From Woeseiaceae bacterium (GTDB lineage: Bacteria; Pseudomonadota; Gammaproteobacteria; Steroidobacterales; Woeseiaceae): a stretch of 43,806 nucleotides of DNA. Each line of letters begins with the position of its first letter. Within the stretch, counting starts at the first letter, position 1. The notes under the pieces are model-generated. The model saw nothing but the letters and a program-made list of their open reading frames with translations. It had not been told where the DNA came from and did no database searches. The DNA is taken from contig JAHEFE010000023.1 in the NCBI GenBank assembly GCA_024640365.1, positions 1 through 43,806 on the forward strand. Reading direction: 5' to 3'. Shown one piece after another: positions 1-8,367 of this stretch. Position numbers and translations under genes: made by a program.

Positions 1-60
1 TGTGCTTGATGATCACTTCGCTTGAGACGGTTCAAGTCCTCTTCTGGGCACCCAATCCGC

Positions 61-220
61 CCTCCATCCTGTTTCGAGCGCTGAGAGTTATCGCGGATTG
101 ATCTTTAGTAATCACAAGAAAAAGCAGCAGACTCAAACGCCCACCATCCTGATTCGAGCGCTTCTCCTGATCGCGGATTGATCTTTAGTAGTTACAAGAA
201 CGAGCGGCAAACTCAGGTCT
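61..220. repeat. Two tandem 80-bp repeat units
   Basis: Positions 61-140 and 141-220 align without gaps over 80 bases, with about 61 of 80 identical by eye. The best-conserved core is TCGCGGATTGATCTTTAGTA, at 91-110 and 171-190. The second unit overlaps the last codons of the minus-strand antiporter, so this looks like an old tandem duplication of that gene's 3' end and flank. The first unit carries no open frame that I would call a gene. Positions 1-60 show no feature I recognise. Confidence 0.75.
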
Positions 221-1448
221 TTCCTCGTGGCGCCAATAAGCGGAGCGCAATAGGCGTTATGATGGTAGTCACTAACGCCATGATTACGATCGCCGAAAAG
301 AGGCTTTCTACAATGACCGGGACAGGCTGTGGTTTTGCAAACAGTCCCGCTTCCAGCGCAATACCGGCGACTATCAATTCCACAGCACCGCGCCCACTCA
401 TACCCACACCAACCATCATAGACTCGCGAGCAGAGAGTCCGAGCCAATAAGCGGGCAATCCGGCACCGACAAATTTACTGACGAACGCAATCAGGATCAG
501 CATCGTTACAAATAATGGCACCTGACTGATTGCACTGATATCCAGATTCAAGCCTATGGACACGAAGAAAATGGGCGCCAGAAAGCCAGAAGTAATGCCG
601 GACATCTGCTGCTCAACGCGCTTGTACACCTCCGCGTCGACGACGCCTGGATGAAAAAACATACCTGCAATGAATGCACCGAGGATAAAGTGCAGACTCA
701 TTAATTCCGCGAATACCCCGTAAGCAAGGGCTCCAATCAGCAACATGCTGAAATCCACCTCGGGAAAACGCAGGTGTCGCAGGTATTTTCCAACCCAGGG
801 AAATACGAAAAAGCCAACGGGAACCGTGATAGCGAAAAACAGGACTACTTTACCCAATAGCAGGAGAGCGACTTGCGGCTCAAATAGACCGCTGTGGTTG
901 TCGCCCATCGCCGCGAGCAACAACGCCAATAAAAACAAGCTGAGCAGGTCATCCCAAAGCGCCGCAGCGACAACCGTCTTGCCAACGGGTGAGTCCAACT
1001 GACCGAGATCCATGAATATACGTACGGCGACCGGCACCGCGGTGATGGCTAGCGCCGTGCCAATAAACAGACTTTGCACGAACTTGTACGGAGAATCGGG
1101 AAGCACTGCGAGTCCTAAAACAAAACCGGCTCCGATAGGGACTATCATGCCGCCGATCGCTACCAGCACCGCCGACTTTGATACGCGCGCAAACTCCAGC
1201 GGCTCCATGCGGATCCCGGCTAGTAACATCAGGAAGAACATACCCAGGTCAGCCAGCGAAATATACGTTTCACTCTGACAAGCTGATTGGAGGACAGCCA
1301 GGGCTTCGTAAGAGCGACGCAATAAAAAACCTAGTGCGACGCCGGCGACCAACTCGCCAACTATCGATGGAAGCCCCAGCCGCTCGGCAAGCTCCGCAAA
1401 AACTCGCGTTACAACCAACAGCACAAGAATGAGATACAGAATATCCAC
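213..1448 (-). CDS. Cation:proton antiporter, CPA2 family (KefB/NapA-like)
   Basis: This is a 411-residue polytopic inner-membrane protein, hydrophobic throughout, with about 12 predicted helices. The N-terminal segment with LGLPSIVGELVAGVALG is typical of the CPA2 Na+(K+)/H+ exchanger domain. A later run FILGAFIAGMFF and the glycine-rich GVGMSGRGAVELIVAGIALE are also family hallmarks. There is no C-terminal TrkA-N/RCK nucleotide-binding domain, so it is the short membrane-only form rather than full KefB/KefC. The start is a GTG at 1448-1446, preceded on the minus strand by an AGGG-type ribosome site. It stands alone and divergently from the nicotinate phosphoribosyltransferase gene. The transported ion cannot be told from sequence alone. 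Confidence 0.85.
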   Translation of the reverse strand: MDILYLILVLLVVTRVFAELAERLGLPSIVGELVAGVALGFLLRRSYEALAVLQSACQSETYISLADLGMFFLMLLAGIRMEPLEFARVSKSAVLVAIGGMIVPIGAGFVLGLAVLPDSPYKFVQSLFIGTALAITAVPVAVRIFMDLGQLDSPVGKTVVAAALWDDLLSLFLLALLLAAMGDNHSGLFEPQVALLLLGKVVLFFAITVPVGFFVFPWVGKYLRHLRFPEVDFSMLLIGALAYGVFAELMSLHFILGAFIAGMFFHPGVVDAEVYKRVEQQMSGITSGFLAPIFFVSIGLNLDISAISQVPLFVTMLILIAFVSKFVGAGLPAYWLGLSARESMMVGVGMSGRGAVELIVAGIALEAGLFAKPQPVPVIVESLFSAIVIMALVTTIITPIALRLLAPRGKT

Positions 1449-1848
1449 GTTTACGGCCCTGACTAGATGTCACATTCTGCTGCGTTGATACAAGTCTGAC
1501 GGGCTCCAAAACATGCCGACATCATCTGCTTTAACCGCAGCAACCAAGCATACCGAACGGTGCCAAGTCACTAGTAAAGTATAGCTTTAAATCTTGCCGA
1601 GCAGGCGGAATTACAATGCGACACGTTTACAGGAAATAGCGAGACTACAATTCAGGGTTACCTAAGGTCGAGTCTCCGTTACTTATTGATCGTTACAGAC
1701 TGCACCATCGATTTCTATTGCCCGCTGGATTAAGCCACACACACTCTTTTTGTGCGTACAATGACCCGCATTCCTCGCATGAAAACTGTGACCGCTGTTA
1801 TGAATCCCAGGCTCGTATGACCATCAAAAAATACAAGGGACATCTTTA
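1449..1848. other. Divergent intergenic region, 400 bp
   Basis: This spacer lies between the divergent antiporter and pncB-like genes and should hold both promoters. A TACAAT hexamer at 1757-1762 could be a -10 element for the plus-strand gene, but no convincing -35 lies 16-18 bases upstream. I see no RNA gene, strong hairpin or coding frame. Confidence 0.4.
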
Positions 1849-3213
1849 ATGTCCGCTCCTATTGCGCTGCCCGCACCTGATGCGCTGCTCACTGACTTTT
1901 ACCAACTCACGATGCTGCAAAGCTATTATGAAATGGGCATGGAGGAAACGGCGGTATTCGAGTTTTTCGTCAGACGCTTGCCGGAACAACGCAATTTCTT
2001 GTTGTTCGCCGGACTCGAACAGGTTGTCAACTACCTTGAGACCCTTCGATTTTCTCAAGACGAACTTGCATGGCTTCACGAAACCAGGAAACTGGACACC
2101 GATTTCGTTAGGCGACTCGAGCACTTTCGATTTAGCGGCGATGTGCATGCAATGCCCGAGGGAACAGTATTCTTTCCCGATGAACCGGTGCTCAGAATTA
2201 CCGCTCCTCTGCCTGAAGCACAGCTCATTGAAAGCCGACTAATCAACATTCTGCATTATCAAACCATGATCGCAAGCAAAGCTGCACGCTGCCGACTTGC
2301 CGCACCAGGCAAGACTCTCGTAGACTTCGGACTGCGGCGGTCGCACGGTGCGGAAGCGGCGTTAATGGCCTCGCGCGCGGATTACATTGCAGGTTTCGAT
2401 GGCACAGCCACAGTCCAGGCAGGGCAGCGCTTTGGTATCCCGATAGTCGGCACCATGGCCCATTCGTTCATTCAAGCACATCAATCGGAATCTCAGGCAT
2501 TTTTAAACTTTGCACGTTCACACCCCGATAATGTCGTATTGCTGATTGACACGTTTGATACTCGGCGCGGTGCTGAAAAAGTGGTCAACCTCGCCAAGTC
2601 ACTGAACAAAGAAGGCATCTCGATCAAAGCGGTCCGACTGGACAGTGGCAACCTGATCGAACTGTCAGCCGCGGTGCGCGGCATTCTTGACCGGGGCGCC
2701 TGCGAGGATATTGCGATTTTTGCCAGCGGCGATCTTGACGAATACCGATTGGCCGAAATCATTGCGGCAAACTCTCCGATTGATGCCTTCGGAGTCGGGA
2801 CACGGCTGAATACATCGGCCGATGCTCCGTCCATCGACTGTGTCTATAAGTTGCAGGAATACGCCGGTCAAGGGCGCCGCAAAAAATCCATCGGCAAGAG
2901 CACTTGGCCGGGATGCAAGCAAATCTACCGTCAGCGATCGACTTCCGGACTGTTTGAGCGCGACCTGGTAACCCTGGCGAGCGAAACACTGATCGACGGC
3001 GAAGCTTTGCTGGTTCCGGTAATGCGGGAAGGCCGGCGTATCACTGAACCAGAAACGCTAGAGCGAATCCGTGAGCGCAGCAGTGCGCAGCTTGAGTCCA
3101 TTGGCGGCGACTTGAGTTCTCTGGCTACAAACTCAACTCGCTATCCCGTTGAGATGTCGAAAGAATTGGAGGCCATGGTTGAGAAAGTCGACAAACTTTT
3201 CTCGGGTGATTGA
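1849..3213 (+). CDS. pncB: Nicotinate phosphoribosyltransferase
   Basis: The enzyme joins nicotinate with PRPP, with ATP hydrolysis, to give nicotinate mononucleotide for NAD salvage in the cytosol. The 454-residue protein opens with LLTDFYQLTMLQSYYEMG, the classic NAPRTase N-terminal signature. It has FEFFVRRLPEQRNFLLFAGLEQ near residues 37-58 and VDFGLRRSHG around residue 160. The middle carries GTMAHSFIQ, LIDTFDT and VRLDSGNL, which line the phosphoribosyl-binding barrel. Length and motif order fit the bacterial family of about 440-490 residues. The start ATG follows an AAGGGA ribosome site. It is monocistronic, with a convergent folD downstream. The family call is secure, and no NAD-repressor site was identified. 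Confidence 0.93.
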   Translation: MSAPIALPAPDALLTDFYQLTMLQSYYEMGMEETAVFEFFVRRLPEQRNFLLFAGLEQVVNYLETLRFSQDELAWLHETRKLDTDFVRRLEHFRFSGDVHAMPEGTVFFPDEPVLRITAPLPEAQLIESRLINILHYQTMIASKAARCRLAAPGKTLVDFGLRRSHGAEAALMASRADYIAGFDGTATVQAGQRFGIPIVGTMAHSFIQAHQSESQAFLNFARSHPDNVVLLIDTFDTRRGAEKVVNLAKSLNKEGISIKAVRLDSGNLIELSAAVRGILDRGACEDIAIFASGDLDEYRLAEIIAANSPIDAFGVGTRLNTSADAPSIDCVYKLQEYAGQGRRKKSIGKSTWPGCKQIYRQRSTSGLFERDLVTLASETLIDGEALLVPVMREGRRITEPETLERIRERSSAQLESIGGDLSSLATNSTRYPVEMSKELEAMVEKVDKLFSGD

Positions 3214-3340
3214 ACGATCGGTTCGCGCGTGCGTGGCGAGGTTAACGACGCTGTCGCCTCAAGCCTTGAAGTTGCCAAACAGAGTGCTTTCCACCGGCCT
3301 TCTTAAGAATGGCTGTAGTCGGTAATGAACGGCGCCGCAA

Positions 3341-4222
3341 TCAATCCAGCCAGCCCAGCTTGAGTTGGCGCTCGTGTGCCGTGATAGCATTTCGCATCAA
3401 CATGGCGACCGTCACAGGCCCTACGCCACCAGGCACGGGTGTGACCCAACCAGCAACTTCTTTAACTTCATCGGTCGCCACATCGCCAACGATGCGAATA
3501 TTGCCGTCCTCATCCTGAACCTGGTTGATGCCGATATCTATGACGGCGGCCCCCGGTTTCACCATGTTGCCGCGTAGCAAGCCCGGCTTGCCGACGGCGA
3601 CCAATACTGCGTCGGCACGCCGTGAATGTATGGCCACCGAACGAGTCATGTGATGACAAACGGTAACGGTTGCGCCCTCTGCCATCAGCATCATAGCCGC
3701 GGGTTTACCGACGATTTCCGAGTGTCCAATCATCACCACTTCAAGGCCATTCAGCTCCAGTCCAGTTTCCTTGATTAGTTCGACCGACGCAGCCGCTGTG
3801 CATGGAGCCAGCGCGAGATCGTTGTAGACGATGTTGCCGATCGAAGCAGGACTCATGCCCTCCACATCTTTTAAAGGATGGATGGCCGACTGCAGAGAAC
3901 GAACATTGATATCGCCGGAAACGGGCCTCTGTAAAATGACGCCGATAACTCCGGGATCGTCATTCATCGCCCCAATACGTGCCTTGCACTCTTCCTGAGT
4001 CAATTGATCCGGCCACTTTTGTTCTTCAAACGGAATCCCAACCTCAGCGGCAGCCTTGGCCTGATTGCGAATATAAACGGCAACCTCCGGATGCTCGCCA
4101 ATGCAGATTGACACCAGACGCCCCAAGGTATGCGTGCTCTTGGCCTGCCTGACGCGCTCCGCAACTTCCCGCAAAATTCGTTCGCGCACAGGCGCGCCTT
4201 TAAGCAAGTGGTGATCATTCAT
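3341..4222 (-). CDS. folD: Bifunctional methylenetetrahydrofolate dehydrogenase/cyclohydrolase
   Basis: FolD interconverts 5,10-methylene-THF and 10-formyl-THF through NADP-dependent dehydrogenase and cyclohydrolase activities in the cytosol. I chose the ATG at 4222, giving 293 residues, the usual FolD length. The frame stays open to 4546, but those extra 108 residues match no FolD N-terminus. Visible motifs are GVILQRPVSGDIN (family form QLPLP), the nucleotide-binding VVMIGHSEIVGKPAAMML, and the C-terminal VTPVPGGVGPVTVAMLM. The signature near residue 150 reads PCTAAASVELI. The opening MNDHHLLKGAPVRERIL is more diverged than E. coli FolD. The gene is divergent from rdgC. Confidence 0.93.
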   Translation of the reverse strand: MNDHHLLKGAPVRERILREVAERVRQAKSTHTLGRLVSICIGEHPEVAVYIRNQAKAAAEVGIPFEEQKWPDQLTQEECKARIGAMNDDPGVIGVILQRPVSGDINVRSLQSAIHPLKDVEGMSPASIGNIVYNDLALAPCTAAASVELIKETGLELNGLEVVMIGHSEIVGKPAAMMLMAEGATVTVCHHMTRSVAIHSRRADAVLVAVGKPGLLRGNMVKPGAAVIDIGINQVQDEDGNIRIVGDVATDEVKEVAGWVTPVPGGVGPVTVAMLMRNAITAHERQLKLGWLD

Positions 4223-4544
4223 GGTCTTGTCCGATTTACTGTTTGTTATCTGCGTACTGGGAATCGTGAAGAGTCGTGCATTTAACACTAATTTGGGGAC
4301 AGACGGGAGAGCCGACAGAAAAAATACCGTCCGCCCCCTGTATCCAGATGTACCGAAGCCCGAAATCTGGGCGCCTTGGATCTGGGGTGGAAATTCGTGC
4401 GCTTCTATCTCGCCAAACCCCACGGCAACCAATAACTGTAGTCGGCGAGAAACGAACTGGACAACAATTGACAATAAATCAAGGGTGACATTGATCCACA
4501 AAATGCGGATACTGCGCCGCCCCGTCAGCCAAGAATGAGACAAC
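4223..4544. other. Divergent folD-rdgC intergenic region
   Basis: This spacer separates divergently transcribed folD and rdgC. A perfect -35 hexamer TTGACA lies at 4468-4473, but the sequence 16-18 bases downstream (around ATTGAT, 4490-4495) is a poor -10, so an rdgC promoter there is only suggestive. The minus-strand frame continues open through this region, which looks like chance read-through of the folD frame. No RNA gene was seen. Confidence 0.35.
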
Positions 4545-5432
4545 ATGTTTCGAAATATCCGTTACTACCGCCTCGACAGTGAATGGCCAGAAAGTGAAGA
4601 ATTATTATCACAGGCTCTGGAAAATGCCGCGTTTAAACCCTGTGGTCCACTGACGGAACGCAGCTCAGGATGGATGCCGGTATACCCTGACAGCGGCGAA
4701 TCACTGGCACGACGCGTGAACGGCGCAGATTTGATCAAACTACGCAGTCAGTCGCGCGTATTACCGGCAGCCGTCATTGCCGAAGAACTGGAAGAGCGTA
4801 TCGAAGAATTCACGAATCGAATGCAAGAGGCACCCAGTGCTCGTGAGAAACGTCGCCTCAAAGCGGAAACACGTGATGAACTTCTGCCGAAAGCAATGCT
4901 CAAATCGGACAGGATATGGGGCTATATCGACCTGAAAGAACAGGTTATTGGAATCGACTCTGCACAGCCAACGACAAATGAACGATTCCTGCGACGTCTC
5001 AAGGCGGCCTTTGGTGACCTCAATATTCGTCCACTGCAGTACCAGAAACCAGTCAGCGAATTGCTAACCGCCATCTTTCTCGGCGGCGCACCGAAGCAGT
5101 TCAGCCTGGGTCGTGAATGTCGCATGCAAGATGCATCCGATGCCGGCTCTGTCGTGCGCTGGACCGATTTCGATTTGACCGAAAAAACCATCCGCAATCA
5201 CGTTGCCGAAGGCATGCACCTGACACACGTAGCGATAGTCTATGACAACGTGATGAGTTGTGTGCTCGATGAAAATGGTGGCATCAGCAAAATTCGCTTT
5301 GTTGGCATGGATGACGACAGCCACGAGGACAATGATCCTCTAGCAAGAATGGACGCAGAGTTCGTACTTTTAAGCGGCACGCTGCGCCTGCTGTTGGCTG
5401 ATCTCAAGAAATTGCTGGGCGGATTTGCGTAG
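4545..5432 (+). CDS. rdgC: Recombination-associated protein RdgC
   Basis: RdgC is a nucleoid-associated, ring-forming DNA-binding protein that restrains RecA activity in beta- and gammaproteobacteria. The 295-residue product (E. coli RdgC is 303) begins MFRNIRYYRL. It carries the family pattern CGPLTERSSGWMPV around residues 33-46 and a basic stretch EKRRLKAETRDELLPKA near residues 100-117. It then has DLKEQVIGIDSAQPTTNERFL-type spacing, FLGGAPKQFSLGRECRM near residue 190, and an acidic C-terminal part. These match RdgC end to end. It appears monocistronic, with a hairpin at 5474-5493 downstream. Its presence helps assign the organism to beta/gamma-proteobacteria. Confidence 0.95.
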   Translation: MFRNIRYYRLDSEWPESEELLSQALENAAFKPCGPLTERSSGWMPVYPDSGESLARRVNGADLIKLRSQSRVLPAAVIAEELEERIEEFTNRMQEAPSAREKRRLKAETRDELLPKAMLKSDRIWGYIDLKEQVIGIDSAQPTTNERFLRRLKAAFGDLNIRPLQYQKPVSELLTAIFLGGAPKQFSLGRECRMQDASDAGSVVRWTDFDLTEKTIRNHVAEGMHLTHVAIVYDNVMSCVLDENGGISKIRFVGMDDDSHEDNDPLARMDAEFVLLSGTLRLLLADLKKLLGGFA

Positions 5433-5473
5433 TTAAAAAACTGTACACAGTCCAGACCCACTGACCGGGTAAT

Positions 5474-5493
5474 GCAGCCCATGTTCGGGCTGC
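5474..5493 (+). terminator. Hairpin downstream of rdgC
   Basis: GCAGCCC-ATGTTC-GGGCTGC forms a perfect 7-bp stem with a 6-base loop about 40 bases after the rdgC stop codon. No run of T follows, so it is at best a weak intrinsic terminator or a 3' stabilising stem. Confidence 0.4.
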
Positions 5494-5601
5494 AATCCTG
5501 TGACCCCGCCCCTCGCCTGCAAAAGACTGCCACCGCCAGTCGCAGGTGCTACGACTTCCTGCCTGAGAAACCGATAGCGCAACCGCACGCTGTTCCCAAC
5601 C

Positions 5602-5618
5602 TGTATAAAAAAAATACA
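5602..5618. promoter_or_regulatory. Candidate upstream activator site 1
   Basis: TGTAT-AAAAAAA-ATACA is an inverted repeat with an A-tract centre, about 200 bp upstream of the sigma-54 promoter at 5806. A similar element lies 79 bp further on. Position and symmetry fit an enhancer site for an NtrC-type activator, and the obvious candidate is the one encoded at 17085-18524. The link is inferred. Confidence 0.4.
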
Positions 5619-5677
5619 CAGGGCGCTTTTAACTCTAACTGATTGAAAAACATGTCTTTCTTAGCTCTTAACCAAGA

Positions 5678-5700
5678 AAGTGTATGAAAAAAATATACTT
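5678..5700. promoter_or_regulatory. Candidate upstream activator site 2
   Basis: AAGTGTAT-GAAAAAA-ATATACTT has 8-base arms with 7 of 8 complementary positions around a 7-base A-rich centre. It resembles site 1 (TGTAT, A-rich centre, ATAC) and lies about 110-130 bp upstream of the -24 element, the usual range for sigma-54 enhancer sites. The region from here to the promoter is strongly AT-rich and could bend. Confidence 0.4.
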
Positions 5701-5805
5701 CAGCCGGACTTCACACGGTCCTGATCATCATGGAAATCATTAACGGGTAATTCTAACTTATTCTTTTTATTCGCTTTTTTTCATTTTATTGCTAGAAAAT
5801 CACAG

Positions 5806-5822
5806 TTGGCACGTTCATTGCA
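5806..5822 (+). promoter_or_regulatory. Sigma-54 (-24/-12) promoter of the redox operon
   Basis: TTGGCACGTTCATTGCA matches the RpoN consensus TGGCAC-N5-TTGC exactly. The invariant GG (5808-5809) and GC (5820-5821) are separated by 10 bases. It sits 36 bases upstream of the first operon ATG (5858), giving an expected transcript start near 5833. An NtrC-type activator is encoded at the far end of the island. This is the clearest promoter in the window. Confidence 0.85.
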
Positions 5823-5857
5823 TCAATAAAGCTGAGACAACCATGTGAGGTGATCAA

Positions 5858-6331
5858 ATGAACGAAAGAGCCAGCATTCTCATCGTAGATGATGAAGAAG
5901 TGGTGCGTCTCAGCCATCTCAGAAGTCTTCTCGGTACCAACTGCAATACGCAGGTAGCCCAAGACGGCAACGAAGCATTGCGGGTCATGGAACAACACCC
6001 CTTCGACGTCATTTTACTTGACCTTCGCATGCCAGATCTGGACGGCATGGTCGTCCTGAAAGCTATCAAAGAGCGGTGGCCAACAAGCGAAGTGATCGTC
6101 ATTACTGGCTACCCGACTATTGAATCAGCCAAAGAGGCTGTGCGGCTTGGCGCACATAATTACCTTGCCAAGCCCCTGGAACCGAACCAAGTCATCAAGG
6201 CGGCAAATGACGCCATCAATCAGAAACGCTGGGCTATGCGCAGCGACAGAAATGCTCTGCAAACGCAAGAGGCCTGTCTGCATCGCCCGATACATCAGAT
6301 ATTCACGCAATTAACAAGGTCAGGAGAATAG
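5858..6331 (+). CDS. Response regulator, receiver domain with short tail
   Basis: This is the first gene of the sigma-54 operon. The 157-residue soluble protein has a CheY-like receiver at residues 1-125. It shows the acidic pocket ILIVDDEE (Asp11-Asp12), phospho-acceptor Asp55 in LLDLRMP, the switch ITGY near 83-86, and Lys105 in LAKPLEP. The remaining 35 residues are polar and match no output domain I recognise, so it is likely a phosphotransfer or protein-interaction receiver rather than a DNA-binding regulator. An AGGTGA ribosome site precedes the ATG. It is followed after 2 bases by a second receiver gene, suggesting translational coupling. The cognate kinase is probably one of the two haem-motif kinases in the island. 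Confidence 0.88.
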   Translation: MNERASILIVDDEEVVRLSHLRSLLGTNCNTQVAQDGNEALRVMEQHPFDVILLDLRMPDLDGMVVLKAIKERWPTSEVIVITGYPTIESAKEAVRLGAHNYLAKPLEPNQVIKAANDAINQKRWAMRSDRNALQTQEACLHRPIHQIFTQLTRSGE

Positions 6332-6333
6332 CC

Positions 6334-6942
6334 ATGAACATCAAACCACAAGTACTGGTCATCGACGATGACGCAGTGGTCGGTCGTAGCTTCGACCGGG
6401 TACTTACCAAGAAGGGCTATGAAGTGAGCACGGCCCTGACCGGCGAGGAAGGACTGGAACGCATGGAGACAAATGCTTACGACGTTGTGTTTACCGATAT
6501 CCAGATGCCTGGAATGAATGGCATCGAAGTCGCCGAGCACATCAAGAGCAAATGCCCGTGGACTCCGGTCGTTGTGATTACCGGTTACGGCACCGAGGAA
6601 CACGAAGCTAAGGCATCTGTTCTAGGTGTTAAGGGATTTGTTCGCAAACCGCTTACCCCGGAAATCATCGAAAGCATCACGCTGAAAGCCATGGAAAAAC
6701 AGGCAGAGGCACCTGAGGCCGCCAATGAGGTTGTTGAGCGTGCTGCTGAAGAAGTTGCTGTGGAACCCGAATTGAATCCCAGCACCTTACGCAAGGCAGG
6801 AACGGTCGCCAAGAACATAGTCCTGTTCCTGGCATCACCATTCATCGCCCTCGGTTACGTCATTGCATTACCTGCACTTGGCTTCTACATGATTGCCAAG
6901 CTTAGCTGGCAGGCTCTGCGTACCAAGACCGCTGCAAGCTGA
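6334..6942 (+). CDS. Response regulator with C-terminal membrane segment
   Basis: This 202-residue protein has a receiver at residues 5-122, with VIDDD at 9-13, phospho-acceptor Asp55 in FTDIQMP, ITGYG near 82-86 and Lys105 in VRKPLTP. An Ala/Glu-rich linker (residues 123-150) follows. A strongly hydrophobic stretch at about 161-190 (NIVLFLASPFIALGYVIALP and onward) ends in a basic tail, which would anchor the receiver to the inner face of the cytoplasmic membrane. A C-terminal membrane segment on a receiver is unusual. It suggests that the phosphorylated domain acts on, or is scaffolded to, the membrane redox complex encoded next. No DNA-binding domain is present. The gene is 2 bases from the previous receiver gene and is co-transcribed. 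Confidence 0.85.
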   Translation: MNIKPQVLVIDDDAVVGRSFDRVLTKKGYEVSTALTGEEGLERMETNAYDVVFTDIQMPGMNGIEVAEHIKSKCPWTPVVVITGYGTEEHEAKASVLGVKGFVRKPLTPEIIESITLKAMEKQAEAPEAANEVVERAAEEVAVEPELNPSTLRKAGTVAKNIVLFLASPFIALGYVIALPALGFYMIAKLSWQALRTKTAAS

Positions 6943-7024
6943 AGCCAACAATAAGAGTAGCGCTGCCGGCACCGCTTAGTTGATGCGGCGCCGGCGGGGA
7001 ACGACCACCGAGGAGGAAACCTGC

Positions 7025-8353
7025 ATGTTGACCAAGAGTGAAACAGGCAGTCCAAGAAAACCAAAGCAAGGAGTCGCTATCAGAACAAGTGACATCCTGG
7101 CGATGTGCACAGCGCTTTCGATCTTGCTGCTATCAATACCCACAACAAGTATCGCGGCGGCACCTACCGGCGACGCAATGTGCATCGCGTGTCACTCGAT
7201 GAAAATGAATAAAGCACTTGAAGACGGGGATCAACTCTCCTTACACATTTCGAGCACCGACTTCACAGAATCCGTGCACGGAAAATTTGGATGCGCCAGT
7301 TGTCATTCAGCAATTGCCAAAGGACCACACCCAAAACCCGCGGCGATTAGTAACAAGCGAGATTACTCCGTAGCTGCAAACGACAGCTGTAAAAATTGTC
7401 ACAAAGGAATGGTTAGAAGCTACCAGAAGAGCATTCATGCCAGTCTCGTAGCGGAGGGCAACCAGAAAGCCCCTCTTTGCACTGATTGTCACAGCGCTCA
7501 TTCAATTCAAGCCAAAGAGACGCTCGCAACCGTGACAGGGCAACCCTGCAAAGGCTGCCACGAAGAAATCTTCACTGCCTACTCCCAAAGCGTACACGGT
7601 ACAGCGAGGGAAAATGGCAACGTAATCCGCGCGAGTCACATCCAGGCACCAATCTGCTCGGACTGTCATTCAGCGCACGATATTTCCGCCGTAGCTGCGA
7701 GTGAAAAACTAAAGAGCGCCTGCATTGACTGTCACCCGGAAGCAAAAGCAGCCCACCAGAAGTGGCTGCCCAACTCAGAACTCCACCTTACCGCTATTGC
7801 TTGTCCGGCATGCCACTCGCCCATGGCAGAACGGCGTGTTGACCTGCAGTTGTATAACAACGTGAAGCAGTCCCCGGTTGCTCAGTCTGACGATATTGAA
7901 TTTCAAAAACGGCTACAGGACCTGGATGTAGCTGGCGATGGTCTTGATCCAATGGAACTTTGGAATCTGGTCAGGCAAACGAACCAGGATGGAGAGGCCG
8001 TCAATATAACCTTGCAAGGCAGGGTTGAGGTAAGCAAAGGCATCGATTCACATCGATTAGCGAATAAGGGTGCAGCGGTGCGCGATTGCCAAAGCTGTCA
8101 CCAGAACGGTGCCAACGCCTTCAACAGCGTAACAGTTTCAATTGCGAAACCCGATGGACGCAAGCAGCGTTACGTCGCCAATAGCGACGTATTGAGTTCT
8201 GCCGTCTCGGTGGAATCCGTAAGTAATTTCTACGCAATGGGCGGAACCCGAATCAAACTTTTAGATGGACTGTTGATACTTGCGATTTTCGCAGGTGTTG
8301 CGGTTCCTATTGGACACATAGTACTCGGCAAGATCCTGAAGAAAATACGGTAG
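7025..8353 (+). CDS. Nine-haem c-type cytochrome, membrane-anchored
   Basis: I place the start at ATG 7025, which follows a perfect AGGAGG (7011-7016); the frame is open to 6980 but lacks such a site. The 442-residue protein has an N-terminal signal/anchor segment (about residues 22-46) and nine CXXCH haem motifs: CIACH, CASCH, CKNCH, CTDCH, CKGCH, CSDCH, CIDCH, CPACH and, after a 90-residue gap, CQSCH. Extra histidines (SVHGKFG, SIHASL, SVHGTA) are likely distal ligands. A C-terminal helix (about 410-432) followed by KILKKIR anchors it. It should carry electrons in the periplasm. Its neighbours are a cytochrome b, an FeS protein and an NrfD protein, resembling NhcA/HmcA of sulfate-reducer complexes. 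I infer an equivalent role, but the partner is unknown. Confidence 0.88.
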   Translation: MLTKSETGSPRKPKQGVAIRTSDILAMCTALSILLLSIPTTSIAAAPTGDAMCIACHSMKMNKALEDGDQLSLHISSTDFTESVHGKFGCASCHSAIAKGPHPKPAAISNKRDYSVAANDSCKNCHKGMVRSYQKSIHASLVAEGNQKAPLCTDCHSAHSIQAKETLATVTGQPCKGCHEEIFTAYSQSVHGTARENGNVIRASHIQAPICSDCHSAHDISAVAASEKLKSACIDCHPEAKAAHQKWLPNSELHLTAIACPACHSPMAERRVDLQLYNNVKQSPVAQSDDIEFQKRLQDLDVAGDGLDPMELWNLVRQTNQDGEAVNITLQGRVEVSKGIDSHRLANKGAAVRDCQSCHQNGANAFNSVTVSIAKPDGRKQRYVANSDVLSSAVSVESVSNFYAMGGTRIKLLDGLLILAIFAGVAVPIGHIVLGKILKKIR

Positions 8354-8367
8354 CAAGGAGCACGACA

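Noticed and set aside
61-220. CRISPR array
   Set aside because: Only two long, imperfect, directly adjacent units with no spacers and no cas genes in the window.
4223-4546. Upstream extension of the folD frame by 108 residues
   Set aside because: FolD proteins are about 280-300 residues. ATG 4222 gives 293, and the extension has no similarity to any folate enzyme.
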